64,000 nucleotides of DNA from positions 310,001 to 374,000 of the forward strand of contig JADJVZ010000013.1 of assembly GCA_016716635.1 (NCBI GenBank), in the 5' to 3' direction. Shown here one piece after another: positions 52,095 to 60,366 of the stretch. The position numbers were made by a program, and so were the translations under genes. A model generated the notes under the pieces. That model worked only from the letters and a program-made list of their open reading frames with translations, did no database searches and was not told the DNA's origin. The number at the start of each line of letters is the position of its first letter. Position 1 is the first letter of the stretch. The DNA comes from Micropruina sp. GTDB lineage: Bacteria > Actinomycetota > Actinomycetes > Propionibacteriales > Propionibacteriaceae.

Positions 52095-53111
52095 CTAAAC
52101 CCGTTTGACGGATCCCCGCAGGCGCAGCGGCATGGGGACGAGCTCCCGCTGCCCGAAGGTGGCTCCCGCCAGTGCCATGGTCATGGCGGAGCGGCCCATC
52201 TCCTCATACGGAATCGCGGCGGTCGTGAGGCCGGGATGCAGGTAGGAGGCGATGTCGTCGTCATCGAACGAGACCACCGAGATGTCGTTCGGCACCGAGA
52301 ACCCCCGCTCCTGCAGGGCCTGGTAGGCGCCAAAAGCGACCCGGTCATTGAGGGCGATTACCGCGGTGACGGGCTCGTCCAACTCCAGCACGCGAGCCAT
52401 GCCCTGATAGCCGAAGGGGGGCTCCCACGTCGGACCTTCGATGCGCAGCGCGACCTCCATGCCCGCCTCCTCAAGCCCACTGAAGATGCCAGCGAAGCGG
52501 TCGCGCATCGTGGTGGACAACCGGAGATTCTGGATGAGGCCGTCGTCGTGGCCGATGATGGCCACGCGGCGATGGCCGGCCTCCGCGAGCGTTCGGGCGA
52601 TGTCGCGCCCGCCCTGGAACTCGTCCGGCAGGACGCAGGCGTGGCCCTGGGGGCTCGTTGAGTTGAGCAGGACGACGGGCAGGTCACTTGGAAGCTTCGG
52701 AACGTCGATCTCCTTGGCCCCCATGAGGCCGAAGACGACAGCATCGGGACGGCGGTCGAGCATCGCCTTGAGCGCCTTGCCGATCCGGGCGGGAGTGTCG
52801 CCGGTTTCAGCGATCAGAACGGTGTGATCCTCGGTCTCGGCGACGTCGAGCAACCCCCGGATCATCGCCGACGCGTACCGCGTCACGGTCACGTTGTCGG
52901 AGAGAAAGGCGATGGTCGCCGTCTTGCCGACCCGGAGGCTTCGAGCGGCGGGGTTCGGACGATAGTCGAGCTCGGCCGCTGCCTGATGGATCCGTTCAAT
53001 GGCCTCGGACGACAACCGCGAGTTGGGCACCTGGTTCAGGGCAAGGGAGACGGCGGTCCGCGACATTCCGGATCGTTCGGCCACGTCGGCCAGTGTTGCG
53101 CGCTTCGCCAT
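52095..53111 (-). CDS. LacI-family regulator of the GH32-like/ABC cluster
   Basis: 338 aa. HTH TLADVAERSGMSRTAVSLALNQVP, hinge YRPNPAARSLRVGKT, and sensor domain with IIGHDDGLIQNLRLSTTMRDRF and NDISVVSFDDDDIASYLHPGLTT. GGAGG lies 5 nt before the ATG. It is divergent from the transporter/hydrolase operon. The intergenic region carries AGCAC-type palindromes that it probably binds. Confidence 0.93.
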   Translation of the reverse strand: MAKRATLADVAERSGMSRTAVSLALNQVPNSRLSSEAIERIHQAAAELDYRPNPAARSLRVGKTATIAFLSDNVTVTRYASAMIRGLLDVAETEDHTVLIAETGDTPARIGKALKAMLDRRPDAVVFGLMGAKEIDVPKLPSDLPVVLLNSTSPQGHACVLPDEFQGGRDIARTLAEAGHRRVAIIGHDDGLIQNLRLSTTMRDRFAGIFSGLEEAGMEVALRIEGPTWEPPFGYQGMARVLELDEPVTAVIALNDRVAFGAYQALQERGFSVPNDISVVSFDDDDIASYLHPGLTTAAIPYEEMGRSAMTMALAGATFGQRELVPMPLRLRGSVKRV

Positions 53112-53203
53112 CGGGACCTCCCTCCGCTAGCCAGGGCCCCTTTGGAACCCCATTCTGTCAGCCCCTGTTCGGTCACCTCATAACACCCCTTGTCGAATCG
53201 AAT

Positions 53204-53267
53204 TAGCACCCTTGTGGAGGCTGTCCTTAGGGTGCTACGGTCGGCGTGCTGAATGCATTTAGCACGC
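53204..53267. promoter_or_regulatory. LacI operator cluster with AGCAC half-sites
   Basis: A 24-bp palindrome with one mismatched pair, 53244-53267 (GCGTGCTGAATGCATTTAGC continuing to ACGC). A wider inverted pair, TAGCACCC (53204-53211) and GGGTGCTA (53230-53237), uses the same GTGCT/AGCAC half-site. A possible promoter (TTGTGG at 53213, TACGGT at 53236) is embedded. This is a strong candidate for repression by the divergent LacI gene product. Confidence 0.75.
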
Positions 53268-53313
53268 TCGTCAGGGTCGACGCCGGCCCACCAACCAAAG
53301 GAAGAACCCCCCG

Positions 53314-54606
53314 ATGATTCCCTTCAAGAAGATCGCGGTCGGCCTGCTCGCCACCGCCCTCACTCTTTCCCTGGGTGCCTGCTCCAAAGGCGGCTCCACG
53401 TCCACCGCTGCCGCCGGGTCCCCTGCCGACGTCAGCCTCTGGACGCACAACGCCGGCAACAAGGCCGAACTCGGCGCGATCCAGACGATCGTGGACGACT
53501 ACAACGCCAGCCAGACCAAGTACAAGGTCAACCTGCAGGCCTTCCCGCAGGACTCCTACAACCAGTCCGTGGTCGCGGCCGCGGCCGCCAAGAAGCTCCC
53601 GTGCGTCCTGGACATCGACCAGCCCAACGTGTCGAACTGGGCCTGGGCGGGCTACCTCGCACCGCTGACCGGCATGGACGATCTGCTCGGCAAGTACATG
53701 CCGTCGACCGTCGCCAAATGGAACGGCAAGACGTACGCCTACGGGTATTACGACGTCGCGCTGACCTGGGTCGCCCGCAAGTCGGTGCTCACCAAGTACG
53801 GGATCCGCATCCCCACGATTGATGCCCCGTGGACCGCCGCCGAGTTCGCGGACGTCGCGAAGAAGCTCAAGGCCGGCGGCGAGTGGACCAACCCCATCGA
53901 CATGATGACCGGCGGCTCCGGTGAGTGGTGGCCCTACGGCTACTCCCCGCAGCTGCAGAGCTTCGGTGGCGACCTCATCAACCGCACCGACTACAAGACC
54001 GCCGATGGCGCGCTCAACGGCGACAAGGCCGTGGCGTGGGCGAAGTGGTTCGCCGGGCTGGTCAATGACGGCTACATGGCCAAGAAGAGCGGCGCTGATC
54101 CGCAGGCCGACTTCCTCAACGGCAAGTCCGCCTTGCTCTGGACGGGCAGCTGGGCCGGCACGCCCGTTCGCGCCAAGCTCGCTGACGACGCGGTGTTCCT
54201 GCCTCCGATCGACTTCGGCAATGGTCCGAAGGTGGGCGGTGGCTCCTGGACGTGGGGTGCTTCCACCAACTGCGCCAACGCACAAGGCGCCCAGGACTAC
54301 CTGAAGTTCGCCGCGGGCGACAAGTACGTGACGAAGGTCGCGAAGGACACCACGAACATCCCAGCCACGGACGCCGCTGCCGCAGCGATCCCCGGCTACG
54401 AGGCGGGCGGTATTAACGACATCTTCCGCCAGTACTCCAAGAAGTTCACGGTGCTGCGCCCGGAGACCCCCGGCTACTCCTACATTGCGACCGAGTTCGC
54501 CAAGGCGGCGCAGGACATCCTGAACGGCGCCGAGCCGAAGGCCACGTTGGACACCGCGGTGAAGAACATCGACGCCAACCAGGCCGCCAACAACTACTTC
54601 CAGTAG
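53314..54606 (+). CDS. Extracellular sugar-binding lipoprotein (CUT1 family)
   Basis: 430 aa. The signal peptide has lipobox LSLGACSKGG. The mature domain has the SBP_bac_1 pattern DVSLWTHNAGNKAELGAIQTIVDDYNASQTKYKVNLQAF, LPCVLDIDQPNVSNWAWAGYL and GGGSWTWGASTNCAN near the ligand cleft. AAGGAAG lies upstream of the ATG. It is first in an operon with two permeases and a GH32-like hydrolase; a hairpin directly after the gene may keep its expression above that of the permeases. The ligand is probably a sugar released or cut by the hydrolase, perhaps a fructoside. Confidence 0.93.
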   Translation: MIPFKKIAVGLLATALTLSLGACSKGGSTSTAAAGSPADVSLWTHNAGNKAELGAIQTIVDDYNASQTKYKVNLQAFPQDSYNQSVVAAAAAKKLPCVLDIDQPNVSNWAWAGYLAPLTGMDDLLGKYMPSTVAKWNGKTYAYGYYDVALTWVARKSVLTKYGIRIPTIDAPWTAAEFADVAKKLKAGGEWTNPIDMMTGGSGEWWPYGYSPQLQSFGGDLINRTDYKTADGALNGDKAVAWAKWFAGLVNDGYMAKKSGADPQADFLNGKSALLWTGSWAGTPVRAKLADDAVFLPPIDFGNGPKVGGGSWTWGASTNCANAQGAQDYLKFAAGDKYVTKVAKDTTNIPATDAAAAAIPGYEAGGINDIFRQYSKKFTVLRPETPGYSYIATEFAKAAQDILNGAEPKATLDTAVKNIDANQAANNYFQ

Positions 54607-54613
54607 CGAGCCA

Positions 54614-54655
54614 GCGCGGGTGAGGTGACGTTCCGCCACGTCAGCTCACCCGCGC
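54614..54655 (+). terminator. Intra-operon hairpin between binding-protein and permease genes
   Basis: GCGCGGGTGAG-GTGACGT pairs with ACGTCAG-CTCACCCGCGC around a short loop, starting 8 bp after the stop. Such hairpins in binding-protein operons usually act as partial terminators or 3'-end stabilisers, giving excess binding protein. Confidence 0.7.
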
Positions 54656-54691
54656 CCCCACCCCCAAAGCCATGAGAAGAAGGCAACCACG

Positions 54692-55612
54692 ATGACTGCT
54701 CTCGACAAGCCGCTGCGGGCGTCCGCCCGTTCGGCACGCACCTCCCGACGAGGGACCTCGGTCGCCCTCGCCATGCTCACCCCCGCCGCTCTCTTGATGG
54801 CGGTGTTCCTCATCGTCCCGATCGTCTTGACGTTCGGTTTGGCGTTCACGAACTCCCGGCTCATCTCTCCGGTGCCCGCGAAGTTCGTCCTCTTCGACAA
54901 CTTCTTCCGCCTGTTCGGCTCGGACACGTTCTGGCACTCGCTGTTGAACACGGTCATCTTCGCGGTGATCATCGTGCCCTTGCAGTCGGGCGTCGCCCTC
55001 GGGTTGGCGCTGCTGGTCAACGGCAAGTTCCGCGGCACGAACTTCTTCCGCACCGTCTACTTCCTGCCCGTGGTCACCTCGATGGTGGTCGTGTCGATGC
55101 TGTGGATGTTCTTGTACCAGCAGGACGGGCTGATCAACGTCCTCCTGGCCAAGGTCGGGATCACCGGCCCGGACTGGCTCGGAGACCCGCGCACCGCGCT
55201 CTTCGCGATCATCGTGATGTCGACGTGGCAAGGCGTGGGGTTCCACATGATCGTGTGGCTGTCTGGGCTGCAGACGATTCCGGCCGAACTCTACGAGGCC
55301 GCCGCCATCGATGGCGCCAACAAGTGGCAGCAGTTCGCCAATGTGACCTGGCCCGGACTGCGATCGACGCGGACGTTGATTCTCATCACGATCACGATCT
55401 CGGCGTTCGCCCTCTTCACGCAGGTCAACATCATGACCCAGGGCGGCCCCTTGGACGCCACCTCCACCATCGTCTTCCAGGCCGTCCGGACCGGCTTCCA
55501 GCAGCAGCAAACGGGGTACGCCTCGGCCATTTCCCTGGTGTTCTTCGTCCTCGTCCTGCTCGTCAACCTCGTCCAGCGCTACCTGACCCGAGACAAGGAG
55601 GTCTCCCGATGA
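54692..55612 (+). CDS. Sugar ABC transporter permease, MalF/UgpA type
   Basis: 306 aa. A basic N-terminus is followed by six membrane segments (ALLMAVFLIVPIVLTFGLAF to SLVFFVLVLLVNLVQRYL). The EAA loop is ELYEAAAIDGANKWQQFANVTWPGL. It overlaps the next permease by ATGA. No ATPase is encoded in the cluster, matching the transporter at 35-38 kb; a common MsiK-like ATPase is inferred. Confidence 0.94.
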   Translation: MTALDKPLRASARSARTSRRGTSVALAMLTPAALLMAVFLIVPIVLTFGLAFTNSRLISPVPAKFVLFDNFFRLFGSDTFWHSLLNTVIFAVIIVPLQSGVALGLALLVNGKFRGTNFFRTVYFLPVVTSMVVVSMLWMFLYQQDGLINVLLAKVGITGPDWLGDPRTALFAIIVMSTWQGVGFHMIVWLSGLQTIPAELYEAAAIDGANKWQQFANVTWPGLRSTRTLILITITISAFALFTQVNIMTQGGPLDATSTIVFQAVRTGFQQQQTGYASAISLVFFVLVLLVNLVQRYLTRDKEVSR

Positions 55613-56523
55613 CCACCCAAACCGCAGAGCCGGTCGCCACTCGTGTGGCGGTCCCGGCGACGAGCAAAGCCGCGAGCGACCGAATTCGTTCCTGGGGCGT
55701 CATGGCCGCGCGGATCCTCCTGTGCGGCGTTTTCGGACTCCCGCTGGTCTTCATGATGGTGTCGAGCTTCAAACCCGACCAGCAGATCTTCGGGGATCTC
55801 GGCTCGGTCAACGCCTTCCTGCCTGTGGGCGATATCAGCCTCGACAACTACCTGGGAGTCTTCGACCGGGTGCCCTTCGCGCAGTTCATTCTGAACTCGG
55901 TGATGGTCTCGGTGTTGACCGTCATTCTGGGAATCCTGGTGAACTCCATGGCGGCCTTCGCGCTGTCACGGATCGAGTTCCGCGGCCAAAAGGTGATCCT
56001 GAGCGTCATCTTGGCCACCCTCATCGTGCCGTTCGAGACCCTCGCGCTGCCGCTGTTGTGGTGGTGCAACCAGCTGCCGTACTTCGACGGCTCCATCGGA
56101 TGGCTCGACACCTACGCGGTGCAGATCGTGCCGTTCGTGGCCAACGCCTTCTCGCTGTACCTCTTCTACCAGTACTTCGACTCGATCCCCCGCGAGCTGG
56201 ACGAGGCCGCCCGCGTCGATGGTGCGGGGTGGTTCCGGATCTATCGCAGCGTCATCATGCCGCTGTCCGGACCGGCGATTGCGACGGTGGCCATCCTGAC
56301 CTTCCTCCCGGCCTGGAACTCCTACCTGTGGCCCCTCATGGTGGTCCAGACTGAGAGCCTTCGTCCGGCGATGGTGGGCATCGACTACTTCAAGCAGATG
56401 GCCACTTCGTGGGGTCAGATCATGGCGTACGCCTCTATGATCACGATCCCGGTGTTGGCTGTCTTCATTGCCTTCCAACGCTCCTTCATCAACTCGATCG
56501 CCTCGTCGGGCGTGAAAGGCTGA
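55609..56523 (+). CDS. Sugar ABC transporter permease, MalG type
   Basis: 304 aa. Six membrane segments, EAA loop ELDEAARVDGAGWFRIYRSVIMPL, and a C-terminal FINSIASSGVKG like the permease at 35095. ATG 55609 overlaps the upstream stop. It is followed 7 nt later by the GH32-like gene, so hydrolase and importer are one transcription unit. Confidence 0.94.
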   Translation: MTTQTAEPVATRVAVPATSKAASDRIRSWGVMAARILLCGVFGLPLVFMMVSSFKPDQQIFGDLGSVNAFLPVGDISLDNYLGVFDRVPFAQFILNSVMVSVLTVILGILVNSMAAFALSRIEFRGQKVILSVILATLIVPFETLALPLLWWCNQLPYFDGSIGWLDTYAVQIVPFVANAFSLYLFYQYFDSIPRELDEAARVDGAGWFRIYRSVIMPLSGPAIATVAILTFLPAWNSYLWPLMVVQTESLRPAMVGIDYFKQMATSWGQIMAYASMITIPVLAVFIAFQRSFINSIASSGVKG

Positions 56524-56530
56524 CTCTTCG

Positions 56531-57514
56531 GTGTTTGCGCTTCCTGAGGCCTGGGTTTGGGATTTCTGGATCGTCCAAGACGGCCAGCAGTACCACCTGT
56601 TCTTCCTCTACGCCTCCAAAGCCGTCAAGGACGTGGGGGCCCGGCACTTTCGGGCCTCCATCGGCCACGCCGTCTCCACGGATCTGGTCACGTGGCAGCG
56701 GGTGGAGGACGCTTTGGTTCGGGCCGAGGCGCCGGCTTTCGATGAGGTGGCCACGTGGACGGGGTCGATCGTCCGCGGCGACGACGGCCTTTGGTACCTG
56801 TTCTACACGGGCGTGACGCTCCAATCCGAGGGCAACGTCCAGACGATCGGGTGCGCCACGTCGCCCGACCTGTACGACTGGACGCGCCTCCCGGGCCCTA
56901 TCCTCCAGGCGGACCCGCGCTGGTACGAGCAACTCTCCGACGGACAGTGGGTGGATGAGGCGTTTCGCGACCCCTACGCCGTCCGCGACCCAGACGGCAA
57001 CGGGTGGCACCTGCTCATCACGGCCCGGGCTAACGAAGGTCCCGCGGACGACCGGGGCGTCCTCGGCCACGCTTGGTCGCCGGATCTTCGGGAGTGGACG
57101 CTGCTCCCGCCGGTCACCTCACCGGGCGCCGGATTCGGCCAGCTTGAAGTTCCCGACGTGGTCGAGGTGGAGGGGCATTCGCTCCTGCTGGTCAACTGCA
57201 TGGGTCCAGAGCTTTCGGACGCCCATCGGGCGATCGTCGGCCGCGGAGGGGTATGGGTCGCGCCGGCCGACGGTCCCATTGGTCCGTTCCGGCTCGATGA
57301 CCTGTACCTACTGGCGGATCAATCCGTCTACGTGGGCCGCATCGTCCGCGATCCCGACGGCCGCGATCAGTTCCTGGCCTTCGTGAACGAAGATTCGCAC
57401 GGTCATTTCGGCGGCTGGATCATCGACCCCGTCCCGGTGGCCTGGCGCGACGGACGCGTTGTTCTCGACGCGCCGATCCCCCTGACGCCGCCGGCTGCGG
57501 CCACTCCGCGTTAG
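56531..57514 (+). CDS. GH32/GH68-like glycoside hydrolase (probable fructosidase)
   Basis: 327 aa, cytoplasmic five-bladed propeller enzyme. The opening EAWVWDFWIVQDGQQYHLFFLYA replaces the usual WMNDPNG box; its Asp in WDFW is the likely nucleophile. EAFRDPYAVRDPDGNGWHLL is the conserved RDP (transition-state Asp) motif. GFGQLEVPDVVEVEGHSLLL supplies the acid/base Glu. It lacks the C-terminal beta-sandwich of classic invertases. The start is GTG 56531, 7 nt after the permease stop. GH43 is an alternative clan assignment. Context suggests it cuts an imported oligosaccharide. Confidence 0.8.
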   Translation: MFALPEAWVWDFWIVQDGQQYHLFFLYASKAVKDVGARHFRASIGHAVSTDLVTWQRVEDALVRAEAPAFDEVATWTGSIVRGDDGLWYLFYTGVTLQSEGNVQTIGCATSPDLYDWTRLPGPILQADPRWYEQLSDGQWVDEAFRDPYAVRDPDGNGWHLLITARANEGPADDRGVLGHAWSPDLREWTLLPPVTSPGAGFGQLEVPDVVEVEGHSLLLVNCMGPELSDAHRAIVGRGGVWVAPADGPIGPFRLDDLYLLADQSVYVGRIVRDPDGRDQFLAFVNEDSHGHFGGWIIDPVPVAWRDGRVVLDAPIPLTPPAAATPR

Positions 57515-57936
57515 GTGCGCGGCTGGAAGGGATCCACGACCTTAAGGAGAGGGACGTCTCGGAAATCCCGGACGTTCCTCGTGGCCAGCTGGCTTCCGGT
57601 GGCGAGACAGATCCCCGCTATCTGCGCGTCCGCCAAGGCCATCGGGTGACCGGACGCCTCCGCGTGAATCAGGGTCGTCGCTGTCGCCTCAGCCGCCGTG
57701 ATGTCGTAGACCTTGATGGTGTCGGCGAAGTCGTTAATCAGCGATTGCCACCGAACGCGGAGGTCGTCCTTGCGTCGACCTGGTGGCAGTCGGCCGATGC
57801 CTCGCTCAATCTCCTCGACCGTCACGACGCAAATGGTGAGTTCGCCGGCGACTTGTGACGCACCCCAGGCCAGCACCGTTGGATCCGGCTGATCGCGCAT
57901 GAACTCCGAGACGATGTTGGTGTCAGCGATGATCAC
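57511..57936 (-). CDS. VapC-type PIN-domain toxin
   Basis: 141 aa, a metal-dependent ribonuclease toxin. MIIADTNIVSEFMRDQP gives the first Asp, VTVEEIERGIGRLPPGRR the conserved Glu, and MALADAQIAGICLATGSQLATRNVRDF the second Asp and TRN motif. It overlaps the antitoxin gene by ATGA and ends convergently over the stop of the GH32-like gene by 4 bp. A complete and probably functional module. Confidence 0.94.
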   Translation of the reverse strand: MIIADTNIVSEFMRDQPDPTVLAWGASQVAGELTICVVTVEEIERGIGRLPPGRRKDDLRVRWQSLINDFADTIKVYDITAAEATATTLIHAEASGHPMALADAQIAGICLATGSQLATRNVRDFRDVPLLKVVDPFQPRT

Positions 57937-58172
57937 GTCAGATCCACGGGCCGGGGGTAGTCGGTACGAGCGGGAATGGTGAGGTCGACGCCTCCGACCT
58001 CGGCCATGGAGGTGTGGAGGCTCATCAAGAAGTTCTGCTCGGGCAGATCAACGGCGGCATCCAGAATGGCGCGCACTTCAGCTTCAACGGAGCGGCCATG
58101 TTTCGCTGCGCGTCCGCGAAGTCGGGCATGGGTTCGCTCATCCAACTGGCGAATAGTGATGGAACTCATCAT
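57933..58172 (-). CDS. FitA-like ribbon-helix-helix antitoxin
   Basis: 79 aa. ITIRQLDERTHARLRGRAAKHGRSVEAEVRAILDAAV is the FitA/Arc-type RHH fold that binds DNA as a dimer. The C-terminal tail (MAEVGGVDLTIPARTDYPRPVDL) neutralises the PIN toxin. AGGAGG lies 5 nt before ATG 58172. A perfect 19-bp palindrome overlaps the ribosome-site region upstream. Confidence 0.93.
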   Translation of the reverse strand: MMSSITIRQLDERTHARLRGRAAKHGRSVEAEVRAILDAAVDLPEQNFLMSLHTSMAEVGGVDLTIPARTDYPRPVDLT

Positions 58173-58181
58173 CGCAACCTC

Positions 58182-58200
58182 CTGATAGCAATGCTATCAG
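58182..58200. promoter_or_regulatory. Toxin-antitoxin operator palindrome
   Basis: CTGATAGCAATGCTATCAG, a perfect inverted repeat of 8-bp arms around AAT, touching the antitoxin ribosome site. Expected target of the RHH antitoxin for autorepression. Confidence 0.8.
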
Positions 58201-58223
58201 TTCCATCGGTGGATGCTCTGGTT

Positions 58224-58961
58224 CTACGTCCCACCCTCCGCGGCGACGGCGTCGGCGGCGGCTTGGGCGGTGGGTCCGTCCAAGTAGTGGGGACGTCCGA
58301 GGATCCCGTCCGCGTAGGAGACCACGAGCGGGTGCCCGGCGGGGATGTTGAGGTGTTCAACCTGAGCGTCGGTGAGCCCGAGCGCGACGGACGCCAGCGC
58401 GCGCAGGGTGTTGCCGTGGGAGATGACGAAGGCGGTCTGGCCCTCCTGAAGATGCCGGGAGATCGACCCCCGCCACAGGGCTGACACCCGCTCGGCGACG
58501 TCCGCGAGGGATTCACCCACCCCGGCTTCCAAGGGTCCGCGGTCGGTGACGGGGCTGGGATCGGTCCAGGTCCCCACGACATCCGGATCGGCGGCGGGCG
58601 GACGTCCGTGCATCGTCCGGCGCCATTCGAAGAACAGTTCATCGCCATACCGGGCGCGCGCTTCGGCCTTGGGCAGGCGGGTGAAGCACCCATAGGCGCG
58701 CTCGACCAAGCGCCAAGAAGCCTCGACAGGAACCTCATTGAGGCCGAGCTCGGTCAGCAACAGATCGGTGGTGCGCTTGGCGCGGATCATTGTCGAGCGC
58801 CACAAGACGTCCGGCACCAACCCGGCGTCGGAAATGAGCTTCGCGGCGGTTCGGAGCTGCGCCTCACCCGTGGGGGCGAGCTCGGCGTCCAGCAGGCCGG
58901 TGAACACCTTGGCGGCGTTGAAGGTGCTCTCGCCGTGACGAAGCAGAAGCAGAGTTCCCAT
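58224..58961 (-). CDS. gpmA: Phosphoglycerate mutase (2,3-bisphosphoglycerate-dependent type)
   Basis: 245 aa, glycolytic interconversion of 3- and 2-phosphoglycerate through a phospho-His. The phosphoacceptor is in LLLLRHGESTFN and the second catalytic His in FVISHGNTLRAL. TMIRAKRTTDLLL and FEWRRTMHGRPPAADPD match the family. The usual ERHYGxLxG segment reads VERAYGCFTRLPK, so the region around the catalytic Glu is divergent, and this may be a paralogue with altered activity. ATG 58961 starts the conserved sequence directly. Confidence 0.85.
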   Translation of the reverse strand: MGTLLLLRHGESTFNAAKVFTGLLDAELAPTGEAQLRTAAKLISDAGLVPDVLWRSTMIRAKRTTDLLLTELGLNEVPVEASWRLVERAYGCFTRLPKAEARARYGDELFFEWRRTMHGRPPAADPDVVGTWTDPSPVTDRGPLEAGVGESLADVAERVSALWRGSISRHLQEGQTAFVISHGNTLRALASVALGLTDAQVEHLNIPAGHPLVVSYADGILGRPHYLDGPTAQAAADAVAAEGGT

Positions 58962-59117
58962 GGTCCATTCTGCCGCCCGTGGGGGCTGCGAGCCCATGGG
59001 TGTGGGGGCTTTGTTCAGGTCCGATGACCCCGTGCGTTCTGCCCGGCGGTTCCTCCGCAGGCCACCGCGGACCCTGCGCTGACCCGTTGGGCCGGCTCCG
59101 CGCCCGAACCCTCGCCG

Positions 59118-60071
59118 ATGGCCGCGCCGACGGCGGAGCTACGCTGGTGCGTCGTGAGCTCTGCACCGACCGTCCCGCTCGACCTGGCCAACCCCCGCAT
59201 CGCCTACCAGGGTGAGCCCGGGGCCAACTCGGACGCCGCCTGCCGGGAGATGTTCCCGGACATGGAGCCGTTGCCCTGCCCCACCTTCGAGGACGCCTTC
59301 GAGGCCGTCACCAGCGGTCTGGCCGAGCTGGCGATGATCCCGATCGAGAACTCGATCGCCGGCCGGGTGGCCGACATCCATCACCTGCTGCCGACGTCCG
59401 GGCTGTACATCATCGGCGAGTACTTCCTGCCCATCCACTTCCAGCTGATGGGGGTGCCCGGTGCGACCCTCGACAACGTCCGGGTCGTGCGCAGCCACGT
59501 CCACGGGCTGGGTCAGTGCCGCAAGATCGTCCGCCAGCACGCTTGGACGGCGCAGGTCGCGGACGATACGGCGGGAGCGGCACGTGAGGTCGCCGAACTG
59601 GGCGACCGCAGCGTGGCTGCCTTGAGCCCCCGGCTGGCGGCGTCCCTGTACGGGTTGGAGATCTTGGCCGAGGACGTCGAGGACGCGCATCACAACACCA
59701 CCAGGTTCCTGATCCTTGCCCGGGAACCGAAGGAGTACCCGGCCGGCAACGGTCCGATGATCACCACGTTCGTGTTCCGGGTGCGCAACGTGCCGGCGGC
59801 GCTCTATAAGGCGATGGGCGGCTTCGCCACGAACGGGGTCAACCTCACCAAGCTCGAGAGCTACCAGCTCGGCGGCACCTTCTTCGCCACGCAGTTCTAC
59901 GCGGACGTTGAGGGGCACCCCCAGGAGGCCAACGTCGCCCTGGCCTTGGAGGAGTTGGGCTTCTTCTCGGTGGAGACGAAGATCCTGGGCACCTACCCAG
60001 CCAGCCCGTTCCGGGCCGAGATCGCCGAACCCCAGGCCAATCGGACGCTGCGTCCCCAGCCCCCTGCGTGA
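59118..60071 (+). CDS. pheA: Prephenate dehydratase
   Basis: 317 aa, phenylalanine biosynthesis: prephenate to phenylpyruvate. The catalytic domain begins RIAYQGEPGANSDAACREMFP and has FEAVTSGLAELAMIPIENSIAGRV and the catalytic HHNTTRFLILA (TRF motif). The ACT domain carries FATNGVNLTKLESYQLGGTFFATQFYADVEG, with the ESxxL phenylalanine-binding motif, so feedback inhibition is expected. No chorismate mutase domain is fused. The GTG at 59154 is an alternative start just before the conserved region. Confidence 0.95.
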   Translation: MAAPTAELRWCVVSSAPTVPLDLANPRIAYQGEPGANSDAACREMFPDMEPLPCPTFEDAFEAVTSGLAELAMIPIENSIAGRVADIHHLLPTSGLYIIGEYFLPIHFQLMGVPGATLDNVRVVRSHVHGLGQCRKIVRQHAWTAQVADDTAGAAREVAELGDRSVAALSPRLAASLYGLEILAEDVEDAHHNTTRFLILAREPKEYPAGNGPMITTFVFRVRNVPAALYKAMGGFATNGVNLTKLESYQLGGTFFATQFYADVEGHPQEANVALALEELGFFSVETKILGTYPASPFRAEIAEPQANRTLRPQPPA

Positions 60072-60079
60072 GGCGCTAG

Positions 60080-60202
60080 GTGACGGGGATCATGTATCGG
60101 ACGCCCGACTCGTTCTAGGCCGCGGCCCGGTTTACCGACATGGGTCCGGCGTTGGACGCCCTCGAACGGATGGTCGCCCACGGGAACGTGGGCTCGGTGT
60201 AC
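60080..60202 (+). pseudogene. Fragment of a folP-type gene
   Basis: Reads GIMYRTPDSF, stop, AAARFTDMGPALDALERMVAHG..NVGSV, nearly the same as GIMNRTPDSFYAAARFTDMGPALDALDRMVADG...DVGGV in the intact gene at 62262. A TAG replaces the Tyr codon and a 12-bp in-frame deletion is present. About 120 bp of homology remains immediately after pheA. Confidence 0.88.
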
Positions 60203-60366
60203 CCACCGGTGGTCTTGACGGAGGTCTGGGCTGGGTAGAAACTGGCCGAGATATGCAAATGTCCGGCACGGTGGTTTGCCCTTTGCCTGCTTTGGTCGCC
60301 GACTCATTGTCCACCGTCTTGTAATTCAGTTTTCGGTGACTGCTCTTAAGAGAGGGAGGTATCACA

